DNA of 64,000 nt from Marinitoga sp. 1197 (GCF_001021165.1 NZ_AZAY01000002.1:1-64000), one strand, 5' to 3'; positions 9,069 through 19,239 are shown, counted from the stretch's first letter. Made by a program: numbers and translations. Notes: generated by a model not told the origin, from the sequence alone.

Positions 9069-11144
9069 ATGAAAAATATAAAATTTAGCACATTTTTTGA
9101 TATTTTCTTGATAATTGTATTTTTTATATTTCTTACAATAAGTAGTATATCTTCAAAAATATCTCTGAACATTTTAATAAATAATGAAATAAAAAAAGGA
9201 GAAAAATTAATGGAATTAACAGAGATAAGCGTTAAAGATTTAATTAATAGATGGATAGATATATTCGCAATAGATCTATATACAACACCGGAATTTTTAA
9301 ATCTGAAATTGCAAAAGGCTGATGCAGTAAAAAGCGCTTATGTTTTTGATAATAATTTTATTATAACCGAAATAATAAAACAAGACGAAAAGTATTTGAA
9401 AAAAGGTTTTTCCGTAAATTATTTAAAAGATATATGTCAAAATATGTTAGTGAATGAATATAAAATATTACCATTTACATTTTCTGTTTTTTCCTTTTCT
9501 CCGGCAATAGCTATTGTTCTAAAATATAGCAATGATAGTTATTATATCTGGATTTTAAATGATGAATTTATAAAAAAAGAAATATTAAAATTTGTTCCAG
9601 AAAAAACCTATGTGCTTTTTTCAATAAAAGATACAGTTTTTTTAAATACAACACCTATAGATTTTTCCATGATAAATAATGAACAGGATATAAAAAAAAT
9701 TTTGGGAAATCAATATATTATAACCAATAGATATTTTAAAATATTTGATGCAAACATTTATTATATAACATCATTAAAATATATAAAAGATAAATTAGGT
9801 TTATTAAATAAATATATACGTTATATAACACTGTTTTTATTAATATCATTTGTATTGATTTTTTTATTAAAAAGAGAGTTTATATCTGAAATGTCAGCCG
9901 TTTTAAATTGGGGAAGTAAGTGGAAACCAGAAAATGATATAAAAATATCAAAAAAAACTTTTTATGAAAATATCCAAATTTCAGAATCTTTTAAAAATTT
10001 GATGAGTAGAGTTAATGAAACGATAAAAGAATTAAAAGAAACACAGGAAGAATTAATACAAAGTCAGAAATTGGAAACAATAGGTATTATGGCAGGTGGT
10101 TTTGCACACGATTTTAATAATATACTCGCAGTATTAAAAACTGAAGTCGAGATGATGAAAGAATCCCAAGATTTTGATGAAATTAATGAGTCTATTCAAA
10201 ATATAGAACTTGCAATAAAGAGAGCTAAAAATATAATTAAACAGATGCTTGTTTTTTCCAAGAAAGGAAAAACAAAGTATGAATATTTTAATTTTAAAGA
10301 ATTTATTAATTCTACATTTAAACTGATAAAAAAGGGAGTTCCTCTAAACATAAATTTAGTGTTAAATAACTCAATTAATGAAGATATAAGTATTTACGGT
10401 AATTCCAATCAATTAATGCAGGTATTATTAAATATAATAACAAATGCTCGTGATGCTGTAAAATCGGTGGAAAAACCTAAAATTGAAATAAATACTTCTA
10501 TAATAAAAAATAATGAAGACGCATTTTTACAAATTGAAATAAAAGATAATGGAGCGGGAATACCAGATGAAATAAGAGATAAAATATTTGATCCATTTTT
10601 TACTACAAAAGGAAAAGGTGGGACAGGACTTGGTCTTACGATAGTTTCAAAAATAATAAAAGATCATAATGGCAATATTAAAATATTTTCAAAATTCAAT
10701 GAAGGAACTAATTTTGTTATTACACTACCTATTCAGTATAAGGATAAACCATTAAAAAATACTAAAGAAAAGTTGAAAAAAAGCAAGATTCAAAGTTTTA
10801 AAGTATTAATAGTTGACGATGAAAAAAGATTGAGAAAAAATATAAAAAAGTATCTTAATAAAAAAAAGTTTAAAATTATTGAAGCATCTTCTGTAGATGA
10901 GGCTATAGAAATAATAAAAAAAGATAATGAGATAGATTATATAATAACAGATTATATGATGCCAGAGAAAACAGGTGATTATTTAGTAAATTTTATAAAT
11001 CAATACAATAAAGATATAAAAATAACAGTAATTACAGGATATTTATCAGATGAAGTAGAAAAGAAATTAAAAAAATATAATGTAAAAATAATATTAAAAC
11101 CTTTTGAGTTTGAAGAACTATTATCAATATTCGATGAATATTAG
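9069..11144 (+). CDS. Hybrid sensor histidine kinase with C-terminal receiver
   Basis: A 691-residue protein. It has a membrane helix (about residues 10-35), an extracytoplasmic sensor region to about residue 245 and a second helix (about 250-270). The kinase follows: phosphoacceptor H347 in [11 protein letters not shown] box NARDAV, G1 [10 protein letters not shown] box [11 protein letters not shown] and G2 TGLGL. A receiver follows with VDDE, phosphoacceptor near D628 ([10 protein letters not shown]) and Lys in LKPFEF. Start ATG 9069 follows AAGGTGATTGTT and clears the upstream stop. Phosphate presumably passes from His to the attached receiver. Its neighbours suggest the lipoprotein as ligand sensor and the HD-GYP protein as output. 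Confidence 0.92.
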   Translation: MKNIKFSTFFDIFLIIVFFIFLTISSISSKISLNILINNEIKKGEKLMELTEISVKDLINRWIDIFAIDLYTTPEFLNLKLQKADAVKSAYVFDNNFIITEIIKQDEKYLKKGFSVNYLKDICQNMLVNEYKILPFTFSVFSFSPAIAIVLKYSNDSYYIWILNDEFIKKEILKFVPEKTYVLFSIKDTVFLNTTPIDFSMINNEQDIKKILGNQYIITNRYFKIFDANIYYITSLKYIKDKLGLLNKYIRYITLFLLISFVLIFLLKREFISEMSAVLNWGSKWKPENDIKISKKTFYENIQISESFKNLMSRVNETIKELKETQEELIQSQKLETIGIMAGGFAHDFNNILAVLKTEVEMMKESQDFDEINESIQNIELAIKRAKNIIKQMLVFSKKGKTKYEYFNFKEFINSTFKLIKKGVPLNINLVLNNSINEDISIYGNSNQLMQVLLNIITNARDAVKSVEKPKIEINTSIIKNNEDAFLQIEIKDNGAGIPDEIRDKIFDPFFTTKGKGGTGLGLTIVSKIIKDHNGNIKIFSKFNEGTNFVITLPIQYKDKPLKNTKEKLKKSKIQSFKVLIVDDEKRLRKNIKKYLNKKKFKIIEASSVDEAIEIIKKDNEIDYIITDYMMPEKTGDYLVNFINQYNKDIKITVITGYLSDEVEKKLKKYNVKIILKPFEFEELLSIFDEY

Positions 11145-11214
11145 TCATCGTATTTAATCTTTATCTGCATTAGCAATGTCTATATACTATAAGCTGGCTC
11201 TTGGGGGTGGTTTA

Positions 11215-12246
11215 ATGTCTAAGTTAAAAGTATTAGTTGCAGATGATGAGGAGAGCGTAAGAAATAGTTTAGTTAGATTACTTAAAAGATGGGGTTATGA
11301 TGTAATTCAAGCATCTGATGGAAGAGAAGTTCTTGATCTGATAATACATGGAGATTCATTTTTTTCTTTGGAAAATAATAATATTCCTAATTTTATTATA
11401 TTAGATTTAAAAATGCCGGGAATAGATGGTTTTTCTGTTCTTGAGAAGATATCGAAAAGTTTTATTGAAAGAAAACCTTATATTATTGTATTGAGTGGTA
11501 TTGAAGATACCGATAGCATTGTAAAAGCTCTGAATCTTGGTGCAGATGATTATATGACAAAGCCATTTGAAATACACGAATTGAAAGCCAGATTGAAAGC
11601 TGCTGAAAGGCATCATGTTCTTGAAATAAAAGATTCATTTATATTAATGCTTACAAAGATAACTGAATTTAAATCTTTCGAAACAGGAAAACATATAGAA
11701 AGAGTTCAAAAATTTACAGTATTATTGGCAAAAGAATATTTTAAAATAAAAAATATGGGAAATAATATTTCATTTTTATATGAATTATATCATGCATCTC
11801 CATTACATGATATAGGAAAATTATTGATAACAGATAAAATATTGTCCAAGCCCGGCCCTTTATCCTATGAAGAATTTGAAATAATGAAAAAGCACACAAT
11901 ATATGGAGCAAAAATGATAGAAGATGCAATGAAGAAAAGCTTTGATTTTGCACATTTTAAAATTATATATGAAGTGGTAAAATTTCATCATGAAAGATGG
12001 GATGGGAAAGGTTATCCTGATGGTTTAATTAAAGAAGAAATTCCATTATCTGCAAGATTAGTTTCATTATGTGATACATATGATGCGATTACTTCAGATA
12101 GAGTATACAAAAAAGCTCAAAGTCATGAATTTGCAATAAGCGAAATAAGAAAAGGAAAAGGAACACAATTTGATCCTGATGTTGTAGATGCTTTTTTAAA
12201 TATAGAATCAAATTTTTTGAAATTAAAAAATTTGATTAATGGTTAA
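11215..12246 (+). CDS. Response regulator with HD-GYP domain (cyclic-di-GMP phosphodiesterase-type)
   Basis: A 343-residue two-domain protein. The N-terminal receiver has VADDEES, phosphoacceptor D64 (LDLKMPGIDG) and Lys in TKPFEIHE. The C-terminal HD-GYP domain has HDIGK (H198-D199), a later His cluster KFHHERWDGKGYPDG with the GYP signature, and LCDTYDAITSDR. HD-GYP proteins hydrolyse cyclic di-GMP using a di-iron or similar metal site; the motif set here is complete. ATG 11215 follows GGGGGTGGTTTA; an in-frame ATG at 11176 lacks such a site. It lies 70 bp after the hybrid kinase, probably its partner. Confidence 0.93.
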   Translation: MSKLKVLVADDEESVRNSLVRLLKRWGYDVIQASDGREVLDLIIHGDSFFSLENNNIPNFIILDLKMPGIDGFSVLEKISKSFIERKPYIIVLSGIEDTDSIVKALNLGADDYMTKPFEIHELKARLKAAERHHVLEIKDSFILMLTKITEFKSFETGKHIERVQKFTVLLAKEYFKIKNMGNNISFLYELYHASPLHDIGKLLITDKILSKPGPLSYEEFEIMKKHTIYGAKMIEDAMKKSFDFAHFKIIYEVVKFHHERWDGKGYPDGLIKEEIPLSARLVSLCDTYDAITSDRVYKKAQSHEFAISEIRKGKGTQFDPDVVDAFLNIESNFLKLKNLING

Positions 12247-12263
12247 AATATTTGGAGGTTAAA

Positions 12264-13640
12264 ATGAAAAAAATAATAGAGATATTTTTATTAATAATAT
12301 TTATATCTTTAATATCCACAGCATTTTCTAATATAATATGGGAAATAAGTCCATACAACTTTGAAGTAATAGACTATAATAAAAATTTGACCTTATCGTG
12401 GAGTTTAGATAAAAAAGCGAACTATTATAGCATATATTTTGGAGAGAATAAAAAAAACTTAAAATTAATATATAATGGTGAGAAAACTGAATATACAATA
12501 AAAGAATTAAAACCCAATAAAAATTATTATTGGAAAATAAAAGTTTATACAGATAATGAAATTATAGAATCAGAAATATTTAAATTTTATCTTCAATTAA
12601 AAAAACCAGAAATAAAAGATGTATTTCCAAATTTTCAATACAATATAGATTCAAAAAATGTAAAATTTAGTTGGAAAATAGATTATTCTATAAAATATAA
12701 TATTGAATTTATTTTATACAAAAACGATATCAAAGTTATTGATAAGCAGATAAATACAAATACATATATTATGAATCTATCTCCAGGTACAAAATATAAG
12801 TGGTATTTGAAACTAAAGGATAAATTTAATAACAAATATATATTTGGACCATATATATTTTCAACAAAGCCACATGAATTCATTATGAGTATTAAAAACA
12901 GAATCTATAAAATAAAAACATATGGAGATTATATAGAAAAAACTTTATTATATAATTCTGAATATAAAATTGAAAAAATTCAAAAATATGAAAATTTTAT
13001 TATATTAAAAACAAAAAATGGTATAGATATTATACATAAAACAGGAAGAGTTACTTCTAAAATTGACATTAAAAATATATTGGATTTTTTCGTAGAAAAA
13101 AAAGATAAAGAATTATTATTATACATAGTAGATGGAGAATCTCTTAGAGTTTTTGATATAACAAATCCATATTATCCATTCTTAAAAAAGCGTATTATAG
13201 GAAAGTTTGCATCAATTTCAGCAAATGAAAATTCAATAATATTATTGATGAAAAGTAAGATACTATTAATGAATAAAAAATTCAAAATATATTATCAAAA
13301 AAATCTGGAAAAACCAAAAAAAATAATATATAATGATAATAAAACACTTATTATCTTATCCGCAGATAAACTAATAAAATTTAATTATAAAAATAATATA
13401 TTATATTTTGATAGAGAATTGAATTTTTCTGGAATAATTGATTACAGCGTATATAAAAAGAAAATAGCTTTTTTGACTATAAATAATGAAATATATATAT
13501 ATGATACAGACTTTCACTTGATTAATTATAGATATTTTACAGAAAAAATAGAAAAAATAAAACTTTATACAGATTATATTTATAAAATATCCGAAGAATT
13601 AAAAATTATAGATATAGTGTGTCTAAAAAGTTTCAAATGA
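12264..13640 (+). CDS. Secreted Fn3-like protein of unknown function, 3' end altered by a repeat element
   Basis: A 458-residue protein with an N-terminal signal sequence ending near AFS and two fibronectin-III-like modules (about residues 25-115 and 115-210; motifs LSWSLD, NYYWKIKVY, KYKWYLKL). A beta-propeller-like repetitive region follows. No enzyme motif is seen. ATG 12264 follows TTGGAGGTTAAA. The last codons (VCLKSFK) come from the mobile repeat at 13616. Joining the flanks across the repeat gives an original ending IIDMKE-stop, so the insertion swapped the last three residues for eight. It is the last gene of the sensory operon. Confidence 0.78.
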   Translation: MKKIIEIFLLIIFISLISTAFSNIIWEISPYNFEVIDYNKNLTLSWSLDKKANYYSIYFGENKKNLKLIYNGEKTEYTIKELKPNKNYYWKIKVYTDNEIIESEIFKFYLQLKKPEIKDVFPNFQYNIDSKNVKFSWKIDYSIKYNIEFILYKNDIKVIDKQINTNTYIMNLSPGTKYKWYLKLKDKFNNKYIFGPYIFSTKPHEFIMSIKNRIYKIKTYGDYIEKTLLYNSEYKIEKIQKYENFIILKTKNGIDIIHKTGRVTSKIDIKNILDFFVEKKDKELLLYIVDGESLRVFDITNPYYPFLKKRIIGKFASISANENSIILLMKSKILLMNKKFKIYYQKNLEKPKKIIYNDNKTLIILSADKLIKFNYKNNILYFDRELNFSGIIDYSVYKKKIAFLTINNEIYIYDTDFHLINYRYFTEKIEKIKLYTDYIYKISEELKIIDIVCLKSFK

Positions 13641-13813
13641 AACGAAGACTCGAAGATTGCCCTTAAAATTATGAATGAAAGCCGTCAAAATTACATGGAT
13701 GTAATTTTGAGCGAAACAATACACGATGTATTGTTTGAGCGACGGCTGAGAATGAATAATTTTAAGGATTAGCAATCGAGCTGTCTGAGTGAATTTGGCT
13801 TTTTGGACGTCCT
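13616..13813 (+). mobile_element. Cloverleaf repeat, copy A (198 bp), with 12-bp target duplication
   Basis: Ends TGTCTAAAAAGT and CTTTTTGGAC are near-inverted. The direct repeat AATTATAGATAT flanks it at 13604-13615 and 13814-13825. The interior pairs in steps (CGA...ATTGC, CTTAAAATTA/TAATTTTAAG, GCCGTC/GACGGC). Two apical hairpins follow, one with arms AAAATTACAT/ATGTAATTTT and one with AAACAATACA/TGTATTGTTT. No coding capacity. It provides the stop codon of the upstream gene. Confidence 0.9.
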
Positions 13814-13840
13814 AATTATAGATATGAAGGAGTGATTAAT

Positions 13841-15265
13841 TTGATTGCTGTAATAGGAGGGGGAATTGTAGGCACGCTTATAGCCAGAGAATTGAATAAA
13901 TATGTAGAAGACGTATGGCTTTTCGAGGCAAAAACGAATTTTGGAATGGGTGTAACAAAATCCAATTCTGCAATATTACATGGAGGATATGATGATCCAC
14001 CAGGAAGCTTGAGAGCTCAATTATGTTACAAAGGAAATCAATTATATACTCAATTACAGAAAGATTTGAATTTTGATTTGAAAAGAGTAGGTTCTCATGT
14101 TGTTGCCATTGAAGATGAAGAAACAAAATATATATACAACCTCCTTAAAAAGGCGGAAAAAAATGGTGTAAAAGAGATTCGAATTATTGAGAAATTGGAA
14201 TTACTAGAAATGGAAAAAAACATAAATCCTAAAGCAAAAAGATCGTTGTTTTGTGAAATAGCAGGTATTTTTGATCCATGGATAGTAGCAATACAAGCAG
14301 CTAAATCTGTAAGGGTTAATGGTGGAAGAACTTTAATAAAAAAAAGATTGGTAGAAGTTGAAAAGAAAAATGGTAAGTTTTTATTGAAATTTCAGGATAA
14401 ATCAGAATATTTTGCAGATTTAGTTATAAATGCAGCAGGATTATATGCCGATGAAATAGCTAAAATGTTTGGTGATGAAGTTCCTGAAATATTTCCAGTA
14501 AAAGGTGAATACTTTTTACTATCAAAAGACTATCAATATGTTAATTCTGTAATATTTCCTGTACCAACTGGAATTTCAAAAGGATGTCTTGTATTGCCAA
14601 CAGTTGATGGAGGATATTTGGTAGGTCCTAATGCAAATAGAGTAGTATCGAAAAACGATACCGCTACAACGAAAGATGGATTAAATGAAATAAGAGAAAA
14701 AGGAATGAAATTAGTACCCAATCTTAATTTTAGGAGACATCTTGTAAAAACATTTGCAGGATTAAGACCTGAAACAGATAAAAAAGATTTTTATATTAAC
14801 GTTGGAAAAAGTGGAGCTATACATGTTTCAGGAATAAGATCGCCGGGTTTGACTGCTGCTCCCGCAATAGCTGAATATGTAGTTGAATATTTAATACAGG
14901 AAAAAATAGGCTTGAATCTGTATAAAAGGGAAAATTATATATCAAAAATTGAAAGAACACCGCATTTGGTTCATATTGAAAGGGAAAAATGGAATGAGAT
15001 AATACAACAAAATCCTGATGCAGGAGAAATGGTGTGTCATTGTAATAAGGTTACAAAAAAAGAAATAATAGATGCCATTAATAATGGAGCAAAAACGTTA
15101 GATGATATTAAGTTTATGACAAGAGCATCTTTTGGGGAATGCCAAGGAGGTTTTTGTACAGCAAAGATTTTAAAGATACTGGCAGAATATACCAACAGAG
15201 ATCCAAGAGAAATAACTCAAAATGAAGATGGAACATGGATTGTGAATGCGAAGGTGAGAATATGA
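13841..15265 (+). CDS. GlpA-like FAD-dependent glycerol-3-phosphate dehydrogenase with BFD-type [2Fe-2S] domain
   Basis: A 474-residue flavoprotein. Residues 1-30 hold the Rossmann motif IAVIGGGIVGTLIAREL; the DAO-type body follows (SNSAILHGGYDDPPGSL, GLRPETD). The C-terminus has a BFD-like iron-sulfur domain with four cysteines (CHC near residue 399, then CQGGFC). This layout matches the anaerobic glycerol-3-phosphate dehydrogenase A-like family (T. maritima TM1432 type, from memory). The start is TTG 13841 because AAGGAG at 13827-13832 is correctly spaced for it, while the GTG at 13832 lies inside that site. It begins 28 bp after repeat copy A and overlaps the next flavoprotein by 4 nt. Confidence 0.88.
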   Translation: MIAVIGGGIVGTLIARELNKYVEDVWLFEAKTNFGMGVTKSNSAILHGGYDDPPGSLRAQLCYKGNQLYTQLQKDLNFDLKRVGSHVVAIEDEETKYIYNLLKKAEKNGVKEIRIIEKLELLEMEKNINPKAKRSLFCEIAGIFDPWIVAIQAAKSVRVNGGRTLIKKRLVEVEKKNGKFLLKFQDKSEYFADLVINAAGLYADEIAKMFGDEVPEIFPVKGEYFLLSKDYQYVNSVIFPVPTGISKGCLVLPTVDGGYLVGPNANRVVSKNDTATTKDGLNEIREKGMKLVPNLNFRRHLVKTFAGLRPETDKKDFYINVGKSGAIHVSGIRSPGLTAAPAIAEYVVEYLIQEKIGLNLYKRENYISKIERTPHLVHIEREKWNEIIQQNPDAGEMVCHCNKVTKKEIIDAINNGAKTLDDIKFMTRASFGECQGGFCTAKILKILAEYTNRDPREITQNEDGTWIVNAKVRI

Positions 15266-16482
15266 AATATAAAACAGATGTAGTTGTAATTGGTGGTGGT
15301 GCTGCTGGAATGGCAGCGGCATATAGAGCTAAAAAAGAGGGAGTAAACGTTATATTATTGGAAAGAGATGAAGACACCGGTGGTGTTTTAAATCAGTGTA
15401 TACACAACGGTTTTGGTCTTCAATATTTTAAACGTGATTTAACAGGTCCTGAATTCAAAGAACTTGCAAAAGAAAAGCTTGAAGATATAGAAATATTATA
15501 TGGTACTTATGTATTGGAAGTAAAAAAAGACAAAAAAATAATTTTTGTGGATAGAAGGGGAATACATGAAATTGAAATGAAAGCTTTGGTTATGGCAACT
15601 GGAGCAAGAGAAAGACATTTTAATTCATTACCTGTTCCTGGAAAAAGAATAACTGGTGTATTTACAGCAGGACTTGCACAGCGATTTATAAATCTTGAAA
15701 ACTTAAAACCAGGTAGTAAAGCTGTAATTCTAGGTTCTGGAGATATAGGATTGATAATGGCAAGAAGATTAACCTTAGAAGGTATAAAAGTAGAAGCTGT
15801 TCTAGAAATTATGCCATATCCAGGTGGATTAGAGAGAAATATTCAACAATGTTTGACTGATTTCAACATACCATTATATTTATCTCATACTGTAACAGCT
15901 ATTGAAGGAGATAGAAGACTGGAAAAAGTAATAGCTGCACAAGTTGATTATAAATGGGATCCAATACCAGGTACAGAAAAAGAGTTTGAAGTTGATACAT
16001 TAATAACATCTGTAGGACTTATTCCACAAACAAAACCTGTAGATTTTGTTGAAGCTGATCCAGGATTTCTTGTTTCAAATACAAATCAAACAAGTGAAGA
16101 ATGGATATTTGCAGCTGGTAATTGTACTGTAATATTTGACCTGGTTGATTATGTTGCAAAAGAAGGAGAAAAAGCTGGGAAATATGCAGCATTATATGCA
16201 AAGGGAGAATATAAAAAGGGGAAAAAAGTTAAAGTAAGAAAAGGTGAAAATATAGGAATTATTCATCCGTTATATATTGATCCAACCCAGGAATCAACTT
16301 TATATATAAGAGTATCAAAGGTTTTTGATAGAGCCAGTATAAAGGTAGAGCCGCTTGGGATAGAAGTAATAGAAAATGAAGCAAGACCTCCCGAAATGGT
16401 TGTAATAAAGATAAAACCTTTTGATGAAAATATAAATGAAATAGAGGTGATGGCAGATGAGCTCATCTCAAAACTTGGTTAA
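15262..16482 (+). CDS. FAD/NAD-dependent oxidoreductase (partner of GlpA-like protein)
   Basis: A 406-residue pyridine-nucleotide-disulfide-type flavoprotein. FAD site VVVIGGGAAGMAAAYRAK is at the N-terminus, the NAD(P) site AVILGSGDIGLIMARRL near residue 155, and the ATGARER and IFAAGNC motifs are present. Two cysteines near the N-terminus of the flavin domain (LNQCIHNGFG) match the TM1433-like family rather than a classical disulfide reductase. The start ATG overlaps the upstream stop (ATGA). Together with the DUF1667 protein it likely forms an enzyme that oxidises glycerol-3-phosphate and passes electrons on. Substrate is inferred from context. Confidence 0.87.
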   Translation: MKYKTDVVVIGGGAAGMAAAYRAKKEGVNVILLERDEDTGGVLNQCIHNGFGLQYFKRDLTGPEFKELAKEKLEDIEILYGTYVLEVKKDKKIIFVDRRGIHEIEMKALVMATGARERHFNSLPVPGKRITGVFTAGLAQRFINLENLKPGSKAVILGSGDIGLIMARRLTLEGIKVEAVLEIMPYPGGLERNIQQCLTDFNIPLYLSHTVTAIEGDRRLEKVIAAQVDYKWDPIPGTEKEFEVDTLITSVGLIPQTKPVDFVEADPGFLVSNTNQTSEEWIFAAGNCTVIFDLVDYVAKEGEKAGKYAALYAKGEYKKGKKVKVRKGENIGIIHPLYIDPTQESTLYIRVSKVFDRASIKVEPLGIEVIENEARPPEMVVIKIKPFDENINEIEVMADELISKLG

Positions 16483-16840
16483 AGAACTTACATGTGTAAG
16501 ATGTCCCTTAGGTTGTAAAGTTAAAATCGAATACACAAAAGAACTAAAAATATTGGAAGTTTCTGGAAACAAATGCCCCAGAGGTAGAGAGTATGCTATT
16601 CAAGAAATAAGTGACCCACATAGAATTTTAGTAACAAGTGTAAAAGTAAAAAATGGGAAATATTTGCTGGCCTCTGTAAAAACATCTGAAGCTATACCAT
16701 TGAGATTATTTGATGAAGCTATGAAAATAATAGAAAAATTAGAAGTTGAAGCTCCTGTTAAAAAAGGCGATGTTATAATGAATAATTTTCTAAATACTAA
16801 GGCTAACCTTATTATTACCCGAAGTGTTGAAAGGTTGTGA
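16457..16840 (+). CDS. DUF1667 cysteine-motif protein
   Basis: A 127-residue protein with CVRCPLGC near residue 13 and a further CPRGREYA near residue 39: four cysteines positioned to bind a metal or Fe-S cluster. This is the DUF1667 family, a constant companion of the two flavoproteins just upstream (T. maritima TM1434 type, from memory). It probably carries electrons or docks a partner, but the biochemical role is not established. It starts inside the upstream gene (26-nt overlap), with GAGGTGA six bases before the ATG. Confidence 0.88.
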   Translation: MSSSQNLVKELTCVRCPLGCKVKIEYTKELKILEVSGNKCPRGREYAIQEISDPHRILVTSVKVKNGKYLLASVKTSEAIPLRLFDEAMKIIEKLEVEAPVKKGDVIMNNFLNTKANLIITRSVERL

Positions 16841-16843
16841 AAA

Positions 16844-18325
16844 ATGGCATCAAAAGATATAATACCCAAAAATATGGTGATTGAAACATATTCCAAAATT
16901 TCCGACCTTGTAATGGAATTAAGTTCTTTAAACAATTTATCTCAGCTTGAAAAGTCTATACATTCTATAGTGAATAGAGTTGTACCAATAAATGAAGAAT
17001 TTTTTTTAAAACCGCATAATAGTGATTATATTGAGATTAATGAAAAGGAAATATCAGATGAAATCAAAGATTTAGCTGTTTGGGCAGCTAAATCTTTAAA
17101 AATTTCTATTTTCACATTAGAAAATGGAGAAAATGCATTGATATTACCTTTTTCAAAATCTCAAAAGTTGTTGTTATTATATATATGTAAAACAGATGTT
17201 GAAGAAATATCAAATGAAATAATGCTCTTTTTAAATATTATGAGTTTTTTAACAGCAACAATTATTGAAAATCTTGAATTATATGAAGAAATTTTAAAAA
17301 CAAATGAAGAAGTGGAAAAGAATAGAGATTTTTTAAATCAGATTTTAAATTCTATGATTAGTGGATTAGCAGTATTTAATCATGAATATAAAAAGATTTT
17401 TACCAACTCAAATTTTGATAATTTTGAAAAAGAATACGGTGAAGAATTAATAAAATTTATAAAAAATGAATTGATAAATTTAGAAATTGCAGGAGAAAAA
17501 ATCACGAAAGAATTTGAATTTAAAGAGCATTTTTTATCACTTGATTTTTTAAAAACTAATAATGAAAATTATCTGGTCATTATCTCTGATATTACTGGTA
17601 CAAAGGAATTAGAACGATTAAAAAAATTAGATCAGATGAAAACAGAATTTTTATCAACTGTATCTCATGAATTGAGAACACCTCTTGCTGCAATAAAAGC
17701 TTATTCTGAATCAATTGTTGATAGTCTTGAAATACTTGATATGGAAACGCTTAAAGATTTTATGGAGACAATATTAAATGAAGCAAACCATCTTCAAAAT
17801 TTACTTGATGAGATACTTGATTTTTCAAGATTAGAAATGAAGACAATAAATATAAAAAAAGAAGAATTTTCCATAAATGATTTAATTGAAGAGATATATT
17901 TGTCGAATAAAAATAAAGCTGAAATAAATGGAGTAAAAATGTATAGAGTTTTACCAAAAGAAAAGATAATTGTAAACTTAGATAGAACAAGATTAAAACA
18001 AATTCTGTCTAATCTAATAGATAATGCGATAAAGTATTCTGATAAGAGAAAAGATATGAGATTTATAAAAATAACGGTAAAAGATGAAAAAGATAAAGTA
18101 TTGATATTAGTAGAAGATAATGGTATAGGTATAGCTAAAGAGCATCATGAAAAAATATTTGAAAAATTCTATAGAGTTGATTCATCATTAACCTATGAAA
18201 TTTCTGGAACAGGAATAGGCTTATCTGTTGTTAAAGAATTAGTTGAAATTCAGGGCGGAAAAATATGGTTGAAAAGTGTTGAAGGTAAAGGAACAAGGTT
18301 TTATATAGAGTTTAAAAAAGGATAG
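16844..18325 (+). CDS. Soluble sensor histidine kinase, HK853-like kinase core
   Basis: A 493-residue kinase with no membrane segment. Residues 1-140 look GAF-like, and about 165-255 form a PAS-like domain. The DHp helix follows with phosphoacceptor H275 (VSHELRTPLAAIKAY), then N box NLIDNAIKYS, G1 EDNGIGIA, F box FEKFYRVDSS and G2 GTGIGL. The core closely resembles T. maritima HK853, a well-studied EnvZ-family kinase (comparison from memory). No response regulator gene is adjacent. It starts 3 bp after the DUF1667 stop, so it is likely co-transcribed with the redox genes and could sense redox or metabolic state (inference). Confidence 0.9.
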   Translation: MASKDIIPKNMVIETYSKISDLVMELSSLNNLSQLEKSIHSIVNRVVPINEEFFLKPHNSDYIEINEKEISDEIKDLAVWAAKSLKISIFTLENGENALILPFSKSQKLLLLYICKTDVEEISNEIMLFLNIMSFLTATIIENLELYEEILKTNEEVEKNRDFLNQILNSMISGLAVFNHEYKKIFTNSNFDNFEKEYGEELIKFIKNELINLEIAGEKITKEFEFKEHFLSLDFLKTNNENYLVIISDITGTKELERLKKLDQMKTEFLSTVSHELRTPLAAIKAYSESIVDSLEILDMETLKDFMETILNEANHLQNLLDEILDFSRLEMKTINIKKEEFSINDLIEEIYLSNKNKAEINGVKMYRVLPKEKIIVNLDRTRLKQILSNLIDNAIKYSDKRKDMRFIKITVKDEKDKVLILVEDNGIGIAKEHHEKIFEKFYRVDSSLTYEISGTGIGLSVVKELVEIQGGKIWLKSVEGKGTRFYIEFKKG

Positions 18326-18333
18326 TGATAATT

Positions 18334-19239
18334 ATGGCACCATCAATGAAAGAAATAATAAAAAAAATCTCTGAATTACCAACACCAGATTTTATATTAA
18401 AACGAATAATGGATATAGCTTCAAATCCTTCATCAAATACTAAAGAACTTGAGGGGGCAGTTTTACAATCTCCACCATTGGTAGCAAAAATATTGAAATT
18501 AAGTAATTCAGCATATTATGCATTACCAAGAAAAATAACAAAAGTATCACAGGCAATAAATATATTGGGTTTTAAAACGGTCAGAAATTTGGCTTTAGGA
18601 ATATTTGTTGCAGATTCTTTTTTTAGAAGAGAATTTGATTTTCTCGACTCAAAAAAATTCTGGCAACATAGTATAGCTGTTGCCATAGCATCGGAACAGC
18701 TTGCACAGATAATTAATTATCCAGATAAAGAAGAGATTTTTTTAAGCGGGATGTTACATGATCTTGGTAAAATGGTAATGGGTATAATAACTCCTGAAAC
18801 AGTAGAGATGATATTAAATGTTGCAGAGTATAAGAAAGTTTCATTTTCAAAAGCAGAAGATATGTTAAATGTAATGACACATCAAACACTTGGCAAAATA
18901 TTATTTGAAAATTGGAATTTGGCTGAAAATGTAATATATACAGCAGAATTTCATGATACACCTGAAAAACTCCAGATAGATTCATTTTCAATGAATGTAT
19001 ATATAGTACATCTTGCAAATATGGCTATAAATTCCATATATTATGGATATTCTGGATGTTATGATATCCCTGTCCCATCAGATGTTGTATGGAACAAATT
19101 TGATATGACCTCAAAGAAATTTTTGAATTATTTAAATAATTTAGAAAAAAAATTAAGCGAATCAAATGACTTTATAAATCTTGATGCATTTATAGAAGGT
19201 TCAGAAGAAGATTCAGAGGAGGAGAATAAGGATGGCTAA
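18334..19239 (+). CDS. HDOD-domain signalling protein
   Basis: A 301-residue protein of the HDOD family, a catalytically doubtful relative of HD domains. The N-terminal half holds LSNSAYYALPRKITKVSQAINILGF-like helices (best recognised by NSAYY and the QAINILG motif). The core keeps HDLGKMVMG and later EFHDTPEK. HDOD proteins act as adaptors in bacterial signalling. The start is ATG 18334, 11 bp from GGAT; a GTG at 18325 is too close to that site. The C-terminus is acidic. It is coupled to the kinase upstream and overlaps rbfA by 8 nt. Confidence 0.88.
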   Translation: MAPSMKEIIKKISELPTPDFILKRIMDIASNPSSNTKELEGAVLQSPPLVAKILKLSNSAYYALPRKITKVSQAINILGFKTVRNLALGIFVADSFFRREFDFLDSKKFWQHSIAVAIASEQLAQIINYPDKEEIFLSGMLHDLGKMVMGIITPETVEMILNVAEYKKVSFSKAEDMLNVMTHQTLGKILFENWNLAENVIYTAEFHDTPEKLQIDSFSMNVYIVHLANMAINSIYYGYSGCYDIPVPSDVVWNKFDMTSKKFLNYLNNLEKKLSESNDFINLDAFIEGSEEDSEEENKDG

